From Phoronis australis (lineage: Eukaryota; Phoronida; Phoronidae): a DNA stretch of 64,000 nt. Below, piece by piece: positions 22,121 to 33,489 of the stretch (position 1 is the first letter of the stretch; the number at the start of each line of letters is the position of its first letter). The translations under genes were made by a program, and so were the position numbers. The notes below the pieces were generated by a model. The model was not told where the DNA came from, made no database searches, and was given only the letters and a program-made list of their open reading frames with translations. The DNA lies in assembly GCA_002633005.1 (NCBI GenBank), contig NMRA01000025.1, positions 533,181-597,180 on the forward strand. The letters run 5' to 3'.

Positions 22121-24079
22121 GCTTATTTATGAAAATGTTAGACGGTTTCCGAAAATACGCGCCCAGACTAATCGAAATGCATCTAACATAACTGAAGGTT
22201 CGCCCACGCCTCGGTCAATTAGGTCACCTGTAGAGCAAACCGTGATGATTAGTGAACACAACACTCTGAATTTGACCATATCTACGCCTGCACGATTGTT
22301 TACCATGCAGCAGGTAATACTAGAAAACAAAACACTTCAACCAATCAGGATAGTGCTTAAGCAGCGCTGCGATTGGTTGTAAAAAGTCGGTGGTAAGATG
22401 ACAAAATTGAAACATGGAATATTGACAGGTCACATACTGGGCAGGTGCTCAGAGATTTGGTTGGTGGTAATTATCTTGTTTATCAATGCTTAGATCTACT
22501 TCTATTCAGAATGTGAATAGCGACAACACAAATGACCTCCCCCAAGCTATTGTGAGTGTGTTTACAATATACCCTACCAGGTAACAATAAGGCAGTTTTA
22601 GTGAGGTTTGCACTCTCAACCAGAATGGACTATTTTCAGTGACTTGTTATGCTGGGGAGCTGAAGTTGTGAAAGACCTTTCCCACAAGTGCGAGAATTTA
22701 GCCAAATATGAACAGAAATGTAGAATTTAACTGGATAAATTCATACATTTTCTGAAAGTAGAAATCCTGCAGAATATAAGTATGAGCTTTATATCAAATT
22801 TCTCATTAACTGTGACCATGTTTCATCCGGGCAGAACTAAGAGAAAAAGAAATTAGCATTTCAAGATGAAATCTCAAAAAATATAACGTTTTTCTTTTGT
22901 CTATGCGGCTTTTTCACAAAAAAACGAACCACGTGCAAACGTGGGACATTAAAAATACAAATAGGGTTTTGAAGAACAATTGCACTGAGTTAATTAGTAT
23001 GGTGTTTTCTTTTACAGTTCGAGTCTGAAAAATCTACGACGTTGTCGACTGATGACCCGGAGAGTGAAAGTTGGAGCTAGTGGGGGGGTGTATGAAGAGA
23101 TGAATAAAAAGAACGCTAGCAGCTGGCTACGGGCATGGAACATCGGGCCTAGGGAATATCGATCCACGGAAACATCGGAATAGAACACCGCGGTTCTGAC
23201 TGAGGAGCATTGGACCAGAGCACCGACAGCTTAAACGTGCAGAGTCGAGCCGGTATACTCTTTTTGTTAGGTCTGCCGCTGTTTTCTTTTGACGTGCGGC
23301 TTTGGAATGATGCACACTTGAATCGCAGGAGTGCATGTTACATTGGCAGCAAGGGGCACTTATTTTATAGCAGTCAGAAAACGCTAGGGGGCGCTTATAG
23401 GGGCATGGGCGCTTCATTAGGGTAAATTCGGTAGATAATCTCTCCAACACGTGGAAGCTTGCACGCACGCACTGCACTGTTGCCACGTGAGAATTATTAG
23501 CAATCCAAGTGGAGCGCTGCATGGTCACTTGTCGTCTGCACACTACAGTCGGTTCTCAATGGGCAAGAAAATAGTTCTCATTCAATTCCATAAAATGCGA
23601 AATAAGTAACCGTTTCTTGGCCCTGTTACACAGAAAGTAACATATCAATTTTTAGGTATCTTTAGAATAAAATTTTTCAGTTTTCTTGAGCTTTAACCGA
23701 CCATTTTTTATCAACTAAATGGGACCGCATCACATGCGCGTTAATTTACGGCTTCTCGTGTGTGCAATATTTTTTATGAATCGAGAAGTTGTGCATCAAA
23801 TTTCATCGTTCGAACGCAAACAGAGATGTTTTTGATCGACAGTTTTAGGGGATACATGAAATATAAGAATAAAGGGCTACATTTGTGAGTATGACAATCT
23901 CGTTTTCTGCAAGCACCGGTTTATCGTTCAGCAGTCAGGTAATCTCCAGCTGGTTTGGTGGCTGACTCACAATAGCTCTATTGAAACTATTGTGAGAAAG
24001 CTCTATTCATGAGCGACCGGCAGTAACAAGGGGTTACCGTAGTCGCGGGCGCTTTCAGACCACGCTGACCCATATGTCA

Positions 24080-24225
24080 TTTTTCAATTTCAAATTGAAA
24101 AATAAAAATATGAAATACGGAATCAAAATTTCATTTTTCAATTTCAGACTGAAAATAGAATATTGAGTTTTGAGTCAATATTTCATGTTTCATTATTCAA
24201 TTTCAAATTGAAAATTGAACTGGAA
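24080..24225. repeat. AT-rich palindromic repeat
   Basis: Repeated inverted words TTCAATTTCAAATTGAAAA, TTTTTCAATTTCAGACTGAAAA and TTCAATTTCAAATTGAAAATTG allow several overlapping hairpins. It has the look of a decayed fold-back element. Confidence 0.6.
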
Positions 24226-25219
24226 ACCAGCACACGGATTGAAAACGTCCTCTCAAAAACGTCACATGAAACCAAATAGTGACACCACCGTAATAAAAAC
24301 CCGCTTACGCCCGTACACACCGAATTGAAAACGAAAGTCAAGGCTATTCCACCAACCAAAATAGATGTATATTTACAGAATTACAAGTAAAAATAAATGG
24401 ATAAAAAACTGAAATATCACAAAAATAAAAAGACGCAATTTACAATTTACACAAAACGACACAAATATACAGCGGGGACTCACTGTCTCTAAAATAAGAA
24501 AGAAATGAGGAGCAATAAGTTGATTTACGAACTATCCCCAAATGTTTGATATAACACATTGCATTGGTCTTGAAAACTTATCTATATACGACACACTTCC
24601 ATCTTCCTGGCCCCGGAATTTCAATAGCTGTCTGAGTCTCCTTACCTGGTGCTAGATCAAACGTGGCCAATTCAAGAAGACTATTCCAAATTCTGGCCGC
24701 CGGGCGAAGCTTTGACGTACAGTGCTGACTGAAAGTGTCTCCTAAAAATTGATACCTAATTAACAGGCCCTATCTGCTTCTTTTCACTTTGTACCAGCTC
24801 ATTGAGGTCATTGTACATTGGCCAGTTTCTAAAAAGAAAAATCTGCCCAGTGCTGTAGTGGTAAAATTCGAGGTAAATAGGCGCCCAAAGCCCGCCGTAT
24901 CACCTTGAGCACTGAACGTAACTTACGGTGCGTAGGCGCTACGTTCAAATGCCAAAAAGTGGTTGGCTGCGTCTACGTGCGTCTACGTGCGCCTACGCCC
25001 CACTACAGCACTGCATCTGTCTCTATTTGGCGCATTCGCACGAGTTTGAGAGAAGGCACATTTATCCTTGCCTTCAATGTATAATCAGAAGTAAAATCCT
25101 GATACATATATTGAAGTATCCTCAGATTGATCTTCTTTAACTTTCCTTCAAATTTCTTACTACAAAAAGGTCGTCACAGATTAGAGAAGCTACTGAATGT
25201 ACAGTAAATACCTCTACGA

Positions 25220-25800
25220 CATTCAATATTCATAAATTCTCCCACGCGTTTGAATGTTTAGCCGCTTTGGAACAAATTGAGACAACATGTTGATCAAAAT
25301 CATCTCGTTGTACAGCTGAATGAAACGGGGACGGCAACGCCGAATGGTCGCCGTCCGAAGGTAATATCCCTATATTGATCGCGTTTGCCCGCGTTGAACA
25401 CAAGGCAATCACCGAGTTCGCGGCGGTCCCAACTTCAAAGGTCGTCGTGTATGTGGGACATATATGAGGATACGTGTGAGCATACCTTACACCATTGTCG
25501 TCAGCATAATTTGCAATACTGGGTAATGGCATACATCTATAAAAATATCATTTAAAAATAGCAAAATTATAAGGTCATAAAATGTACCCTTGGGATACTC
25601 TGACAAATATTACTTCTTGAACCGCCTTACTGAACACTTTGCCTTCGTCTAATCCTTGACCAGTCTACCAGACTCATTGATACCGAAAAGCTTGGCCTCA
25701 AGAAGTTTGTGGGGTAAAACTTCAAAAGCTTGTGATAAGTCCAACAGTATGGCCCAATATGCATATTGGCATCGATAGCCAGTCTACTCTTCGGTGAAAG
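25220..25800 (-). pseudogene. Dead LINE reverse transcriptase fragment
   Basis: In different minus-strand frames the region shows three reverse transcriptase landmarks in order: AILLDLSQAFEVLPHKLL near 25690-25745 (motif A), NYADD near 25505 (catalytic motif C), and DFDQHVVSICSKAAKHSNA near 25245-25300 (thumb). This is the pattern of CR1-like non-LTR elements. Stops and frameshifts separate the pieces, so it is inactive. Confidence 0.7.
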
Positions 25801-25959
25801 CGAGTACAGATTGTCAGTTGTAGCCTGACTAGTAGCCCTATAGCAGACGGTAGTGCATGGGTCTAAAATGGATTCAAAGTATTCAGTATAGAAGGCCAAA
25901 GCGGAAACAATCCAGGACACACATTTCTATTAAAGAATTAAAAACTTTGCAGAACCAAA

Positions 25960-26300
25960 AAAAAACAACTAATCAGGTCACGCCAGGACCTATAATTTGT
26001 CACGTCAAGACCAAAATTCAACATGTCAAGACAGAAATTTTATCTTTCCATGACAAAAAGTATCACGCCAGGACAGAAAGTGTTCGTGCCAGGAGACCAC
26101 GTGACCATCCACAAGCACGTGACCACGAACATGTGGACGATGATCGAGAGCGTGGCGGCAAAGAGTGCAGTACACTCCTTGGTGGCGGTCTCAGAGATCT
26201 TGTACCCAGTCAACCTTAGTGAAGCATCCGCGTTTTGATAGAACAGTACGCAGAGAGGCTGTGTCTCAATATACTCAGTCGTATTCAAGTTGAACAAAAA
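25960..26300. other. Unexplained open stretch
   Basis: Overlapping long frames on both strands (25857-26219 plus, 26040-26297 minus) coincide with a GC-richer patch having repeated CACGTGACCA and CACGCCAGGAC words. The minus frame is hydrophobic and could be membrane-like. No domain or splice pair is convincing, and the short direct repeats suggest non-coding origin. Confidence 0.25.
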
Positions 26301-27122
26301 ATGAAAGATAATATAAAGTCCCTCATGGCAATTAACTTATTTTTACATAGTACAGCGAATGCCACACAAACGCAGCTATTTTAATAGCTGAATTTAAAAA
26401 TTCAGAAAAAGCATTAGGAACAACGCACGTACCACGCAGATTAAGGGTAGCTAGGAAAACACAAGCACGCGTGGTGTTGGGTGTGAACTAGGAGAGAAAA
26501 ACATCACTAAGCCCACACGTAAGTCTCTGTCGTCGACCTCACTACGTTGAATTTCCGCGCAGAGGTAGCATTTAGATGCTGTTTGCTTAATTATCGTAGT
26601 TGCCTATAGATTACAAATTAGTTAGGAATGAATTCCACAGGGGCGGCTCAATTTAGAAATGTCGTCGGATCTTGGTCAAAATATCATGTACAGTGCAGTT
26701 AGAGCGCCATACGTGAAAGTATGCGAAATCACAAGAGGTGGAATCCGTCTTTATTTTTTTTTTCTAAACCGCAATTTAGTGTCTGAAATTGATACAGCGG
26801 AAATGACTTATTAAGATTTATCACTAACTGTAGTTGTGATTACTAGTTACAGTAAATTCTCGATTGATCATTTGAAGGAACGGAAATTAAACCAATCAAT
26901 ACGTATGTTGTTGGCGTACAAAACAGTTGAATAAACGAGGTGAACCATTTTGACTTTAGCAGCTGAGTTAGGCCAGAAATAAGCTGAATAAATAGATTTG
27001 CTGATGATGTTGATTTTGTTGTCAGAAATTACCGCTCTATGTCATATAAGATTCGAATGTAGTCGTGTCACGTCAGAAATTGTTCGGATAAATTGTCGCT
27101 GAGTGAGTGCAGGCGTCCAAAC

Positions 27123-28487
27123 ATGTGGAGGTTTCCGTCAAGAAGATTGTTTTTCGTCGCCATATTCGTGATACCGTGTCTCTTGACCACATATTTTTAT
27201 CGGACGAATCCCAATCTCCGGTATGACCATACGCGCTTCTTGAGCACCGACAATGTGGTGCATTTGTCGAAGGCGATTTCTTCAAAACAGATGGATAAAT
27301 ACGATGAATTCATCACAGAAAGGTTTCAGGAGATCTCCGATGGAATCGACTCAAAAACGACTAAAATTAAACAGCTGAGGAAAAATACTAAAGATAAATA
27401 TAATCATATTCCTGTATTATCAACGCCTCGTAACAAGGTTGTCGAGTCTGAAGAAACATTTTCGGGTAACCTCTATTCTGTAGACCTACCGGAAAACTTG
27501 AAGGGTTCAAGAAATCCCAATTCACTCATCTCAGAAGATATTGTTGAAGAAAATTCAGAATCACGAAATGAGGTAAAGAACAAAGAGGAGGGGGAGGAGG
27601 GGGAGGACTTCGATTCCTACTATTTGCGGAAGGTGCCACTTTCGACAGTAGAGTGGTATAAACGCTCCAACTTTTCCACTGGAGACATTACGTTTAAGAT
27701 TGCAAACAACGACATCTGTGGAAGGAGGCAGCCAGTATATGTTGTAGTCATGGTTACAAGCGCACCACCTAATTTTAGAGAACGACAAGAATTTCGGAAA
27801 ACGTGGGGAAGTATTAAGAGGACGGAAAACAAAAACATTTTGACACAATTCGTAATTGGCACAACGGATAATAGGAGTGTGCAAAACCGCATTGAAAGGG
27901 AAAGCAAAAAATACAACGATGTCGTACAGACAAATTTTCGTGACGACTATTATAATTTGACTCTGAAATCTATGTCAATTATGAAATGGGCGAAATATTT
28001 TTGCCCGTCGTCGAGATTCTTAGTAAAGACAGACGACGATATGTTAGTAATGTACCAAAATTTAGTGAAATTTCTAATCAGAGTAAGTGCAAATAGGACA
28101 ACCGAAAATTTCTACTCTGGTTACATTTATCGGAAGACAACACCATTTCGAGAAAAGTCTCATAAATGGTACCTGAGCTACGACGATTTTCCTGAAACAT
28201 ATTTTCCATCGTATGCAGCTGGTATGTTCTATGTCTTATCGACAAGCTTGGCCTCTAAGATGTACACAATTTCCAAAAACTTTCCCTTGATTTCAATGGA
28301 AGATGTCTACGTCGGACTATTAGCTCGTCACCTGGAGGTGACGCCGCTACATAACTCCAGAATAGACCCACGCGGTACAAAACATTCGTATTGCCGATAC
28401 AAACACTGGTATATTGCTGTTCATTACTTATTTGAAGCTAGGCTGTTCATATGGAAAGCTATGAAAGAACGAGGTGACGAGTGTTAA
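27123..28487 (+). CDS. GT31 beta-1,3-galactosyltransferase-like protein
   Basis: Probably a Golgi type II enzyme that adds galactose or N-acetylglucosamine from a UDP-sugar to glycans. The 454-residue frame has no intron. Seen: a short basic cytoplasmic tail and a membrane anchor at residues 9-26, a charged stem to about 200, then the family signature VTSAPPNFRERQEFRKTWG (211-229), the metal-binding DDD (304-306) in FLVKTDDDMLV, and EDVYVG (393-398). Three N-glycosylation sequons lie at 183, 278 and 324. Length is slightly above that of the vertebrate B3GALT proteins because of the long stem. The ATG at 27123 is preferred as it places the anchor at the N-terminus. Which GT31 subgroup it belongs to cannot be told by eye. 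Confidence 0.9.
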   Translation: MWRFPSRRLFFVAIFVIPCLLTTYFYRTNPNLRYDHTRFLSTDNVVHLSKAISSKQMDKYDEFITERFQEISDGIDSKTTKIKQLRKNTKDKYNHIPVLSTPRNKVVESEETFSGNLYSVDLPENLKGSRNPNSLISEDIVEENSESRNEVKNKEEGEEGEDFDSYYLRKVPLSTVEWYKRSNFSTGDITFKIANNDICGRRQPVYVVVMVTSAPPNFRERQEFRKTWGSIKRTENKNILTQFVIGTTDNRSVQNRIERESKKYNDVVQTNFRDDYYNLTLKSMSIMKWAKYFCPSSRFLVKTDDDMLVMYQNLVKFLIRVSANRTTENFYSGYIYRKTTPFREKSHKWYLSYDDFPETYFPSYAAGMFYVLSTSLASKMYTISKNFPLISMEDVYVGLLARHLEVTPLHNSRIDPRGTKHSYCRYKHWYIAVHYLFEARLFIWKAMKERGDEC

Positions 28488-28712
28488 AACAAAATGTAGT
28501 TTTAAGCGTATTTTGTGTCATTAAAATGTGAATATAGCAAAGTCTGTTATTTTAATCCTAAGTGGCATATCTTTTATTCGCCACGACACACTACGACAGA
28601 AAATTATTTCCATTCTAGATCGGATCTTAATTGCGAGGAAAGAAGGAAGTCAAAATGCCATTCATTGTGAGAGTGCGCGTTTAATCATACGTATGTATTC
28701 GTCTTGATTGTA

Positions 28713-28718
28713 AATAAA
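28713..28718 (+). terminator. Candidate polyadenylation signal
   Basis: AATAAA about 225 bases after the galactosyltransferase stop codon, in a typical position for a 3' end. Confidence 0.4.
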
Positions 28719-30298
28719 CATATCGCTGTCAAGGCAAGGACAATTTCTACACCAATGTGTAACAGGCGGTCTATTTCGGGATATCCGCTGTTAGACTGTA
28801 AGTAAAAGGGTCGAACGGGCTTACCATATGCGCTCTGCAAGTCCGGTCGTAGCTGAAACGGTCGCAGGTACCGCGTTATTGTTAATAGGACGCTGACGTA
28901 TTCGGATATTAGGGACATTTATCATTGTCGAAAACGTATACTTGGATTACTGTTCCTTGGAAGAGACTTTCTTGAAGTTTTTAGCTTTGACTCAACTGTT
29001 AAAATTAACGCAACAAAATATGATGTGTTAGCGTTTTTGTTACAAATCGCCAATTCTCGCTGACGTCTGCCAGACATTCGTTTAAAATCACGCCGCACGA
29101 TTCGAGTTTTTCTAATTTTCATGACCTCGCGCGATCGAAGTATGCAAATGTAATGATCAATTTTCAAGTCCAGTTTCGAGTATCATAAATCAGATTCCAT
29201 ACGCCCGCCTTGAACTACTGCTTTCTCAACCAGACGTCTTATATGCCCTAATTCCATGCTTGAACTTATTATTACCTATAATATATATATAGACACGTTT
29301 AAAAAAGGCCGGTGAATCCCGCCGTGAAGGCTGTGGTGTCTATGAATGTGACCTAATTGTTATGCAGTGACATTGCACAAACGAGACACACGCTCTCTTG
29401 TGTACATTTCGTGTCGATCGGATAAGCAAATTATGTTACCTGTAGCGAGCAAACAAAAAACTAGCAAAAAATCACAGCTTAGTAACAGACTTGGAGACGG
29501 ACTCATTCATTGGCCGTTTGCTATTACTCCGGTTCCCCCGGTATTCCCCCGTCATGGACGCAAAGCTACCCAGGTCGGATTAGCCTGTTTTTCGTGTTTC
29601 GCCTGGTCACTGTATCTGCGTCAACTGGTAAAACCATGACTGGGCCAAGGATTGAACTGGCGAACTTTGGTTGAGAAAACTCTCTGATTTACCAGCCAAT
29701 GATCCGCGCTGTTACTATAACGCCCTCAGGGCAAATTTTTTAGAACAATATAACTTTCTTTAAAAGGCTAAAAGATCTCTGTTTTGTGAAGGAAATGTAG
29801 TTTCTCGTATTCTAGAATAATTCCTTTCCATTGGTTGATTTTTTCGCCGGCAGTCACTACAATAAGGTATCACCGCCTGTTTGTATTTAGTTTTAATGAC
29901 CTACTTTCCTTAAATAAAGAGCATTTTATTTAGGACACTTGTCGCTGTAAATGTGGCCTTAAACTAATCTTGGACGGCCGCGGGCCTAAGCCGCATGAAA
30001 AGAACTCTATGTGGAAACCCTCACCAGTCGAAATAGGCCGGACTTGACCGGTGTACGTGCCTCGAAATCTGCCACCTTGATCACAGACAACCATACTATT
30101 GCAGGTAATTACATCGCCTCAGACAGCGGCAGTGATCAGATTCATTTCAAACGCACTGGGAGCGACAATAGTATTTTAAGTTTTCGTTTTGAAGTTCTTT
30201 ACACGGCATATTTGAACAGTTCGTGAAAACAATACGTGACTAGGTTTTGAAGTTTGAAAATCGGACAAGAGCTGTGATATTTGTAACCAAAAACTTTT
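28719..30298. other. No gene seen
   Basis: Between the galactosyltransferase and the hAT-like element only short frames occur. A weak tRNA-like segment lies near 29645-29715 on the minus strand (GTTCAATCC as a B-box-like word). A TA run lies at 29279-29292. Confidence 0.4.
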
Positions 30299-30303
30299 GT
30301 ATA

Positions 30304-32646
30304 CAGTGGCGGATCTACGGGGGGTTCAGGGGGTTTAACCCCCCCACTTGGGCCAGGACCCAAAAATAAAAAAGAACAAAAACGTCTCCAGCAAAACAAA
30401 AACGGCACCTCTAGCGTGTGTAAACCCCAAGTAAACCAACTTGGAAAAAATTGAGGGGGTTCACTCTGGAAATATAATTTTTTTGCGTTGTGAATTACTG
30501 AGTCTTCGTGGCTCATCGGCAAAACGCGCGGAGATCAACTGTGCGCGCGCTTCCGTCGACACTTCTGAAGTAGCCAAGCATTTTAGATGAATCCGGCGCT
30601 GAAAGAGCAGCTCTATAGTTGATTTCTTTAGGTTACTAGTTTCTTTACTCTAAGATATGTTTTGATTTGATTAGGGGAAATACTGTACGTGTTGCCGCAA
30701 CCCTGATATTCAGGAGAATTGACGTGCAACGTTTTTACCTCATCTGTCATGCCGTGTCATTCTTTGACACTCCACACGTTTGTAACTGATGTACAGTAAA
30801 GTTGTCTTGCGCAATATCATGTACATGTACTATTTTTGAAAAAATCTTTTTCCGAACAATTGCTATTGTGGCGGGCGCCGTGGTCTGGTCGCGAGTACGT
30901 TTGAAGATACACTCTAACAAGTTATGTCTATACAAGGAATGACCAAGGGGGAACTCACATTGACAAAATGACCGCATTCGCAAACAGTATACAGTACCAG
31001 AAATTGCGGGGAGGCTGTTCTTTCACGACAAAGTCTTGCGGGACTCGCCGTGCGATGTTCAGTAGGCCTCCTAAGGAGCCCTAGTTCCGACCTCAACACC
31101 TAACGTCTTTCTACCTGCAGTAAGCACACTGCCGTCTTCTATACTGGGTATTTCCGCAGAAAGGCCCACCCGATGAAACGCTCATGCCCATGGGCATATA
31201 TTTGATGTTAGTGCTTCGGGTTTCAAGCGTTCAGACATTGGGACGTTTATTTCGAAAATTGCAAGAGTTGCAAATAGGTCCTGGGATACATTGTCAAGGT
31301 TTGAAGTAGTCCATGATGAACGGATCAAATTTAGTTGCGCATGTAAGTCTTTTGAATGAACTTGGCAACCTCAAGGGTCTTCGTGCCAACTGAGCTGCGA
31401 AACGCGATGCTGACATTGTAGAGGCTTACAAGCTCATTGACACAGCAGTTGACGAAGTGCAAGCGTTGGGAACAAACATCGAAGATATCTAGGTAGAATG
31501 GTTCCAAGACGAGCAAACCATTGATCCGATACACAGATTTCTCGGCAGTCTAGACAACAGAAGGATAGAACTAACGTATGAGTAACCACTGGGGATTAAA
31601 AAGTAGAGAGAAGTTTTCAATTCAAATTTTTTTGCAAAGTACACTTTAGGTCTCGGGACGGACCAGGCCAGCTTGATTTGTGTAGATGTTGAGTTTCAGT
31701 ATACTTCTGGTCCCTCGGCGAACTAATCTTATGTTTTTTTACCAAAGTGTGCTTTGTAAAACTACTTGTCTCAGCCAGTACTGTTTGGTCCCGCGACAGA
31801 TCGACTATTTTTATAGGGATAATAAGCACAGGTGTACTCTTGGTCTCGTGACGGACCAAGTCAGCCTTTTTGTGTACTCTCAGAGTGTACATCTGGTCCC
31901 TCTGTAAACTAGTCCAGTATATCTTTTCACCACAGTGCACAGGATGTTTTGGTTTCGTGAAACTATTTTCAGATGATTTGTTTCCTGAAACATTTGACGT
32001 TTTTCAATTGTTGTCAACGTGATTCAGCTTAATAAAGTGATACTTAATTATTTATTGTTGCTTTTAATAATAGACTATGAGAGCACCCGGCATCGTTCGC
32101 CAGTTTTTCTCGTAACGAGACAGAACACATGTTTATTTCCGGACTAACAGTACAGGTCTTCGTTCTTAAACAACTTGAGGCTGCTGTTACGCGATCATCT
32201 GATATTCAAGTTTTTACGCCCCGTCGGTGCTCCTGATGCTCTTGAATATTTGGAAGTTGTCTAAACCCCTGTATACACACCACACTTTTTCGTACACGAC
32301 TTTTCGTATGCTAAAAAAGTGTGTGTAAGCAGATGTTCCAACAAAAAATTTTGCTGGTGGCGTGCCGGACTCATACCTAGATGTGCACAACATGGTTTCA
32401 CGAAACTTATGAGCCAAGTTCATGTGACGAAATCGAGAAGGGTTTTTAATTATCTTATGAAAAACTCCAGAGACATGTTAAGTGCCAAAAACTTAGCAGT
32501 ATGCATGGAAATTTCACTATTTGCTACAAAAACCAAAAAATGTCTACCCCCTCCCGACCTCCCCCTGATCGGCGCCACGCGCCTAGGATTCGACCTTTGC
32601 GAGAATTCTAAACCCTCCCCTTACTGAAAACGTAGATCCGCCACTA
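30304..32646. mobile_element. hAT-like DNA transposon, 2.34 kb
   Basis: Left end CAGTGGCGGATCTACG (30304-30319) matches the reverse complement of the right end (32631-32646) at 15 of 16 bases. Both ends abut GTATA (30299-30303 and 32647-32651), a 5-bp target duplication. A 213-bp relative at 61145-61357 has the same ends in opposite orientation and also a 5-bp duplication. CAG termini recall hAT elements; a 5-bp duplication is unlike the 8 bp of typical hATs. I see no transposase, so it is non-autonomous or decayed. Confidence 0.75.
31640..31945. repeat. Degenerate tandem repeat inside the hAT-like element
   Basis: Two alternating words, GGTCTCGNGACGGACCA and GGTCCCTC, recur at about 31650, 31710, 31788, 31841 and 31893, each followed by T-rich sequence. 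The spacing is 50-80 bp. It is probably a decayed internal array of the transposon. Confidence 0.5.
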
Positions 32647-32947
32647 GTATAATATGTTGTAATATTACGCTCCTCATTAATTCTGCTGGGAGTACAACAT
32701 AATAAGCCAAATACCAAACCACCAGGCTGCAGTTGTATTTTGAGGTAAATCAAGCGTCATTTTTCAATTCTTGGCATGGCCGGAGTGGGTTTATCATGAG
32801 TCCCTTCTAATCTCAGGCAAGGGAAATCTTAGATGCTACCAAAGCAAATGTTTGCCAGAAAGGTAACTTTGAAACAACTAGCTTTGTAGACTATAGGTCT
32901 GGGGCCGAACCGGCGGATGAGCCTGAGGACTAGGCCGAATACCAAGA

Positions 32948-33108
32948 GTACTGACGGTTGGGTGGATCCAGGATTTTTCAGTAGGGGGCAGGGCATATAA
33001 GCCAGGATTTTGCCCGTCATCGACATTCGCACCCCCGAAGAGCCAGATGAAATCTGGGAGAATTTTAGTGGGCCATGGCCCCCTTGGCCCCCCTCTAAAT
33101 CCGCCACT
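32948..33108 (+). mobile_element. GGATCC-type MITE
   Basis: Shows GGATCCAGGATTTT, AAGCCAGGATTTTGCCCGTC, GAAATCTGGGAGAATTTTAG and CCCCTCTAAATCCGCC in the same order as the copy at 21959-22120. The right end retains a GTGGCGGATTTAGAGGGG-type terminus. Confidence 0.65.
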
Positions 33109-33256
33109 ATAGGTTACCTTTTTTGCATAATGCATTTTACCCCCAGACTCCCAAGAATTGCGGACGCCCGCGATGTCACAAGATCTATTAAAAAGCTTTC
33201 CCCACTGATAATCCGCATTGGAGCCATATTTTTTTAATTTGAAGCCCAAAGCCGCC

Positions 33257-33487
33257 AGTTCGATTTCAAAAAACAATATTGAGTTTCTTGCATATTCCAC
33301 TCACAGGTCCCGACGGCCCTTGGCCATGCAGCAGTTGATGTTGACGGATTTTGTATGTGATAAAATAAACACAGTCTTAGACGGAAGCCATCTTTATTCC
33401 AACTCCCTCNAGTTCGATTTCAAAAAACAATATTGAGTTTCTTGCATATTCCACTCACAGGTCCCGACGGCCCTTGGCCATGCAGCT
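33257..33487. repeat. 80-bp duplicate around a single N
   Basis: The segment from 33259 to 33336 recurs after the N at 33410 almost without change. The copies then diverge completely. This is the mark of an unmerged contig overlap. Confidence 0.8.
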
Positions 33488-33489
33488 AC

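Larger units (their letters stand above)
20794..25200. other. Repeat-rich span without a supported gene
   Basis: Apart from the exon candidate at 20950-21025, the MITE at 21959-22120 and the AT palindromes near 24080, I see no coding structure. A 138-codon minus-strand frame (23127-23543) shows no domain or codon pattern of a real protein. Confidence 0.4.

Noticed and set aside
23127-23543. 138-codon minus-strand frame
   Set aside because: No domain, cysteine spacing or splice sites that suggest a protein; it is probably chance.
27093-27122. Upstream TTG start for the galactosyltransferase
   Set aside because: Non-ATG starts are rare in animal genes, and the ATG at 27123 places the membrane anchor at the expected position.
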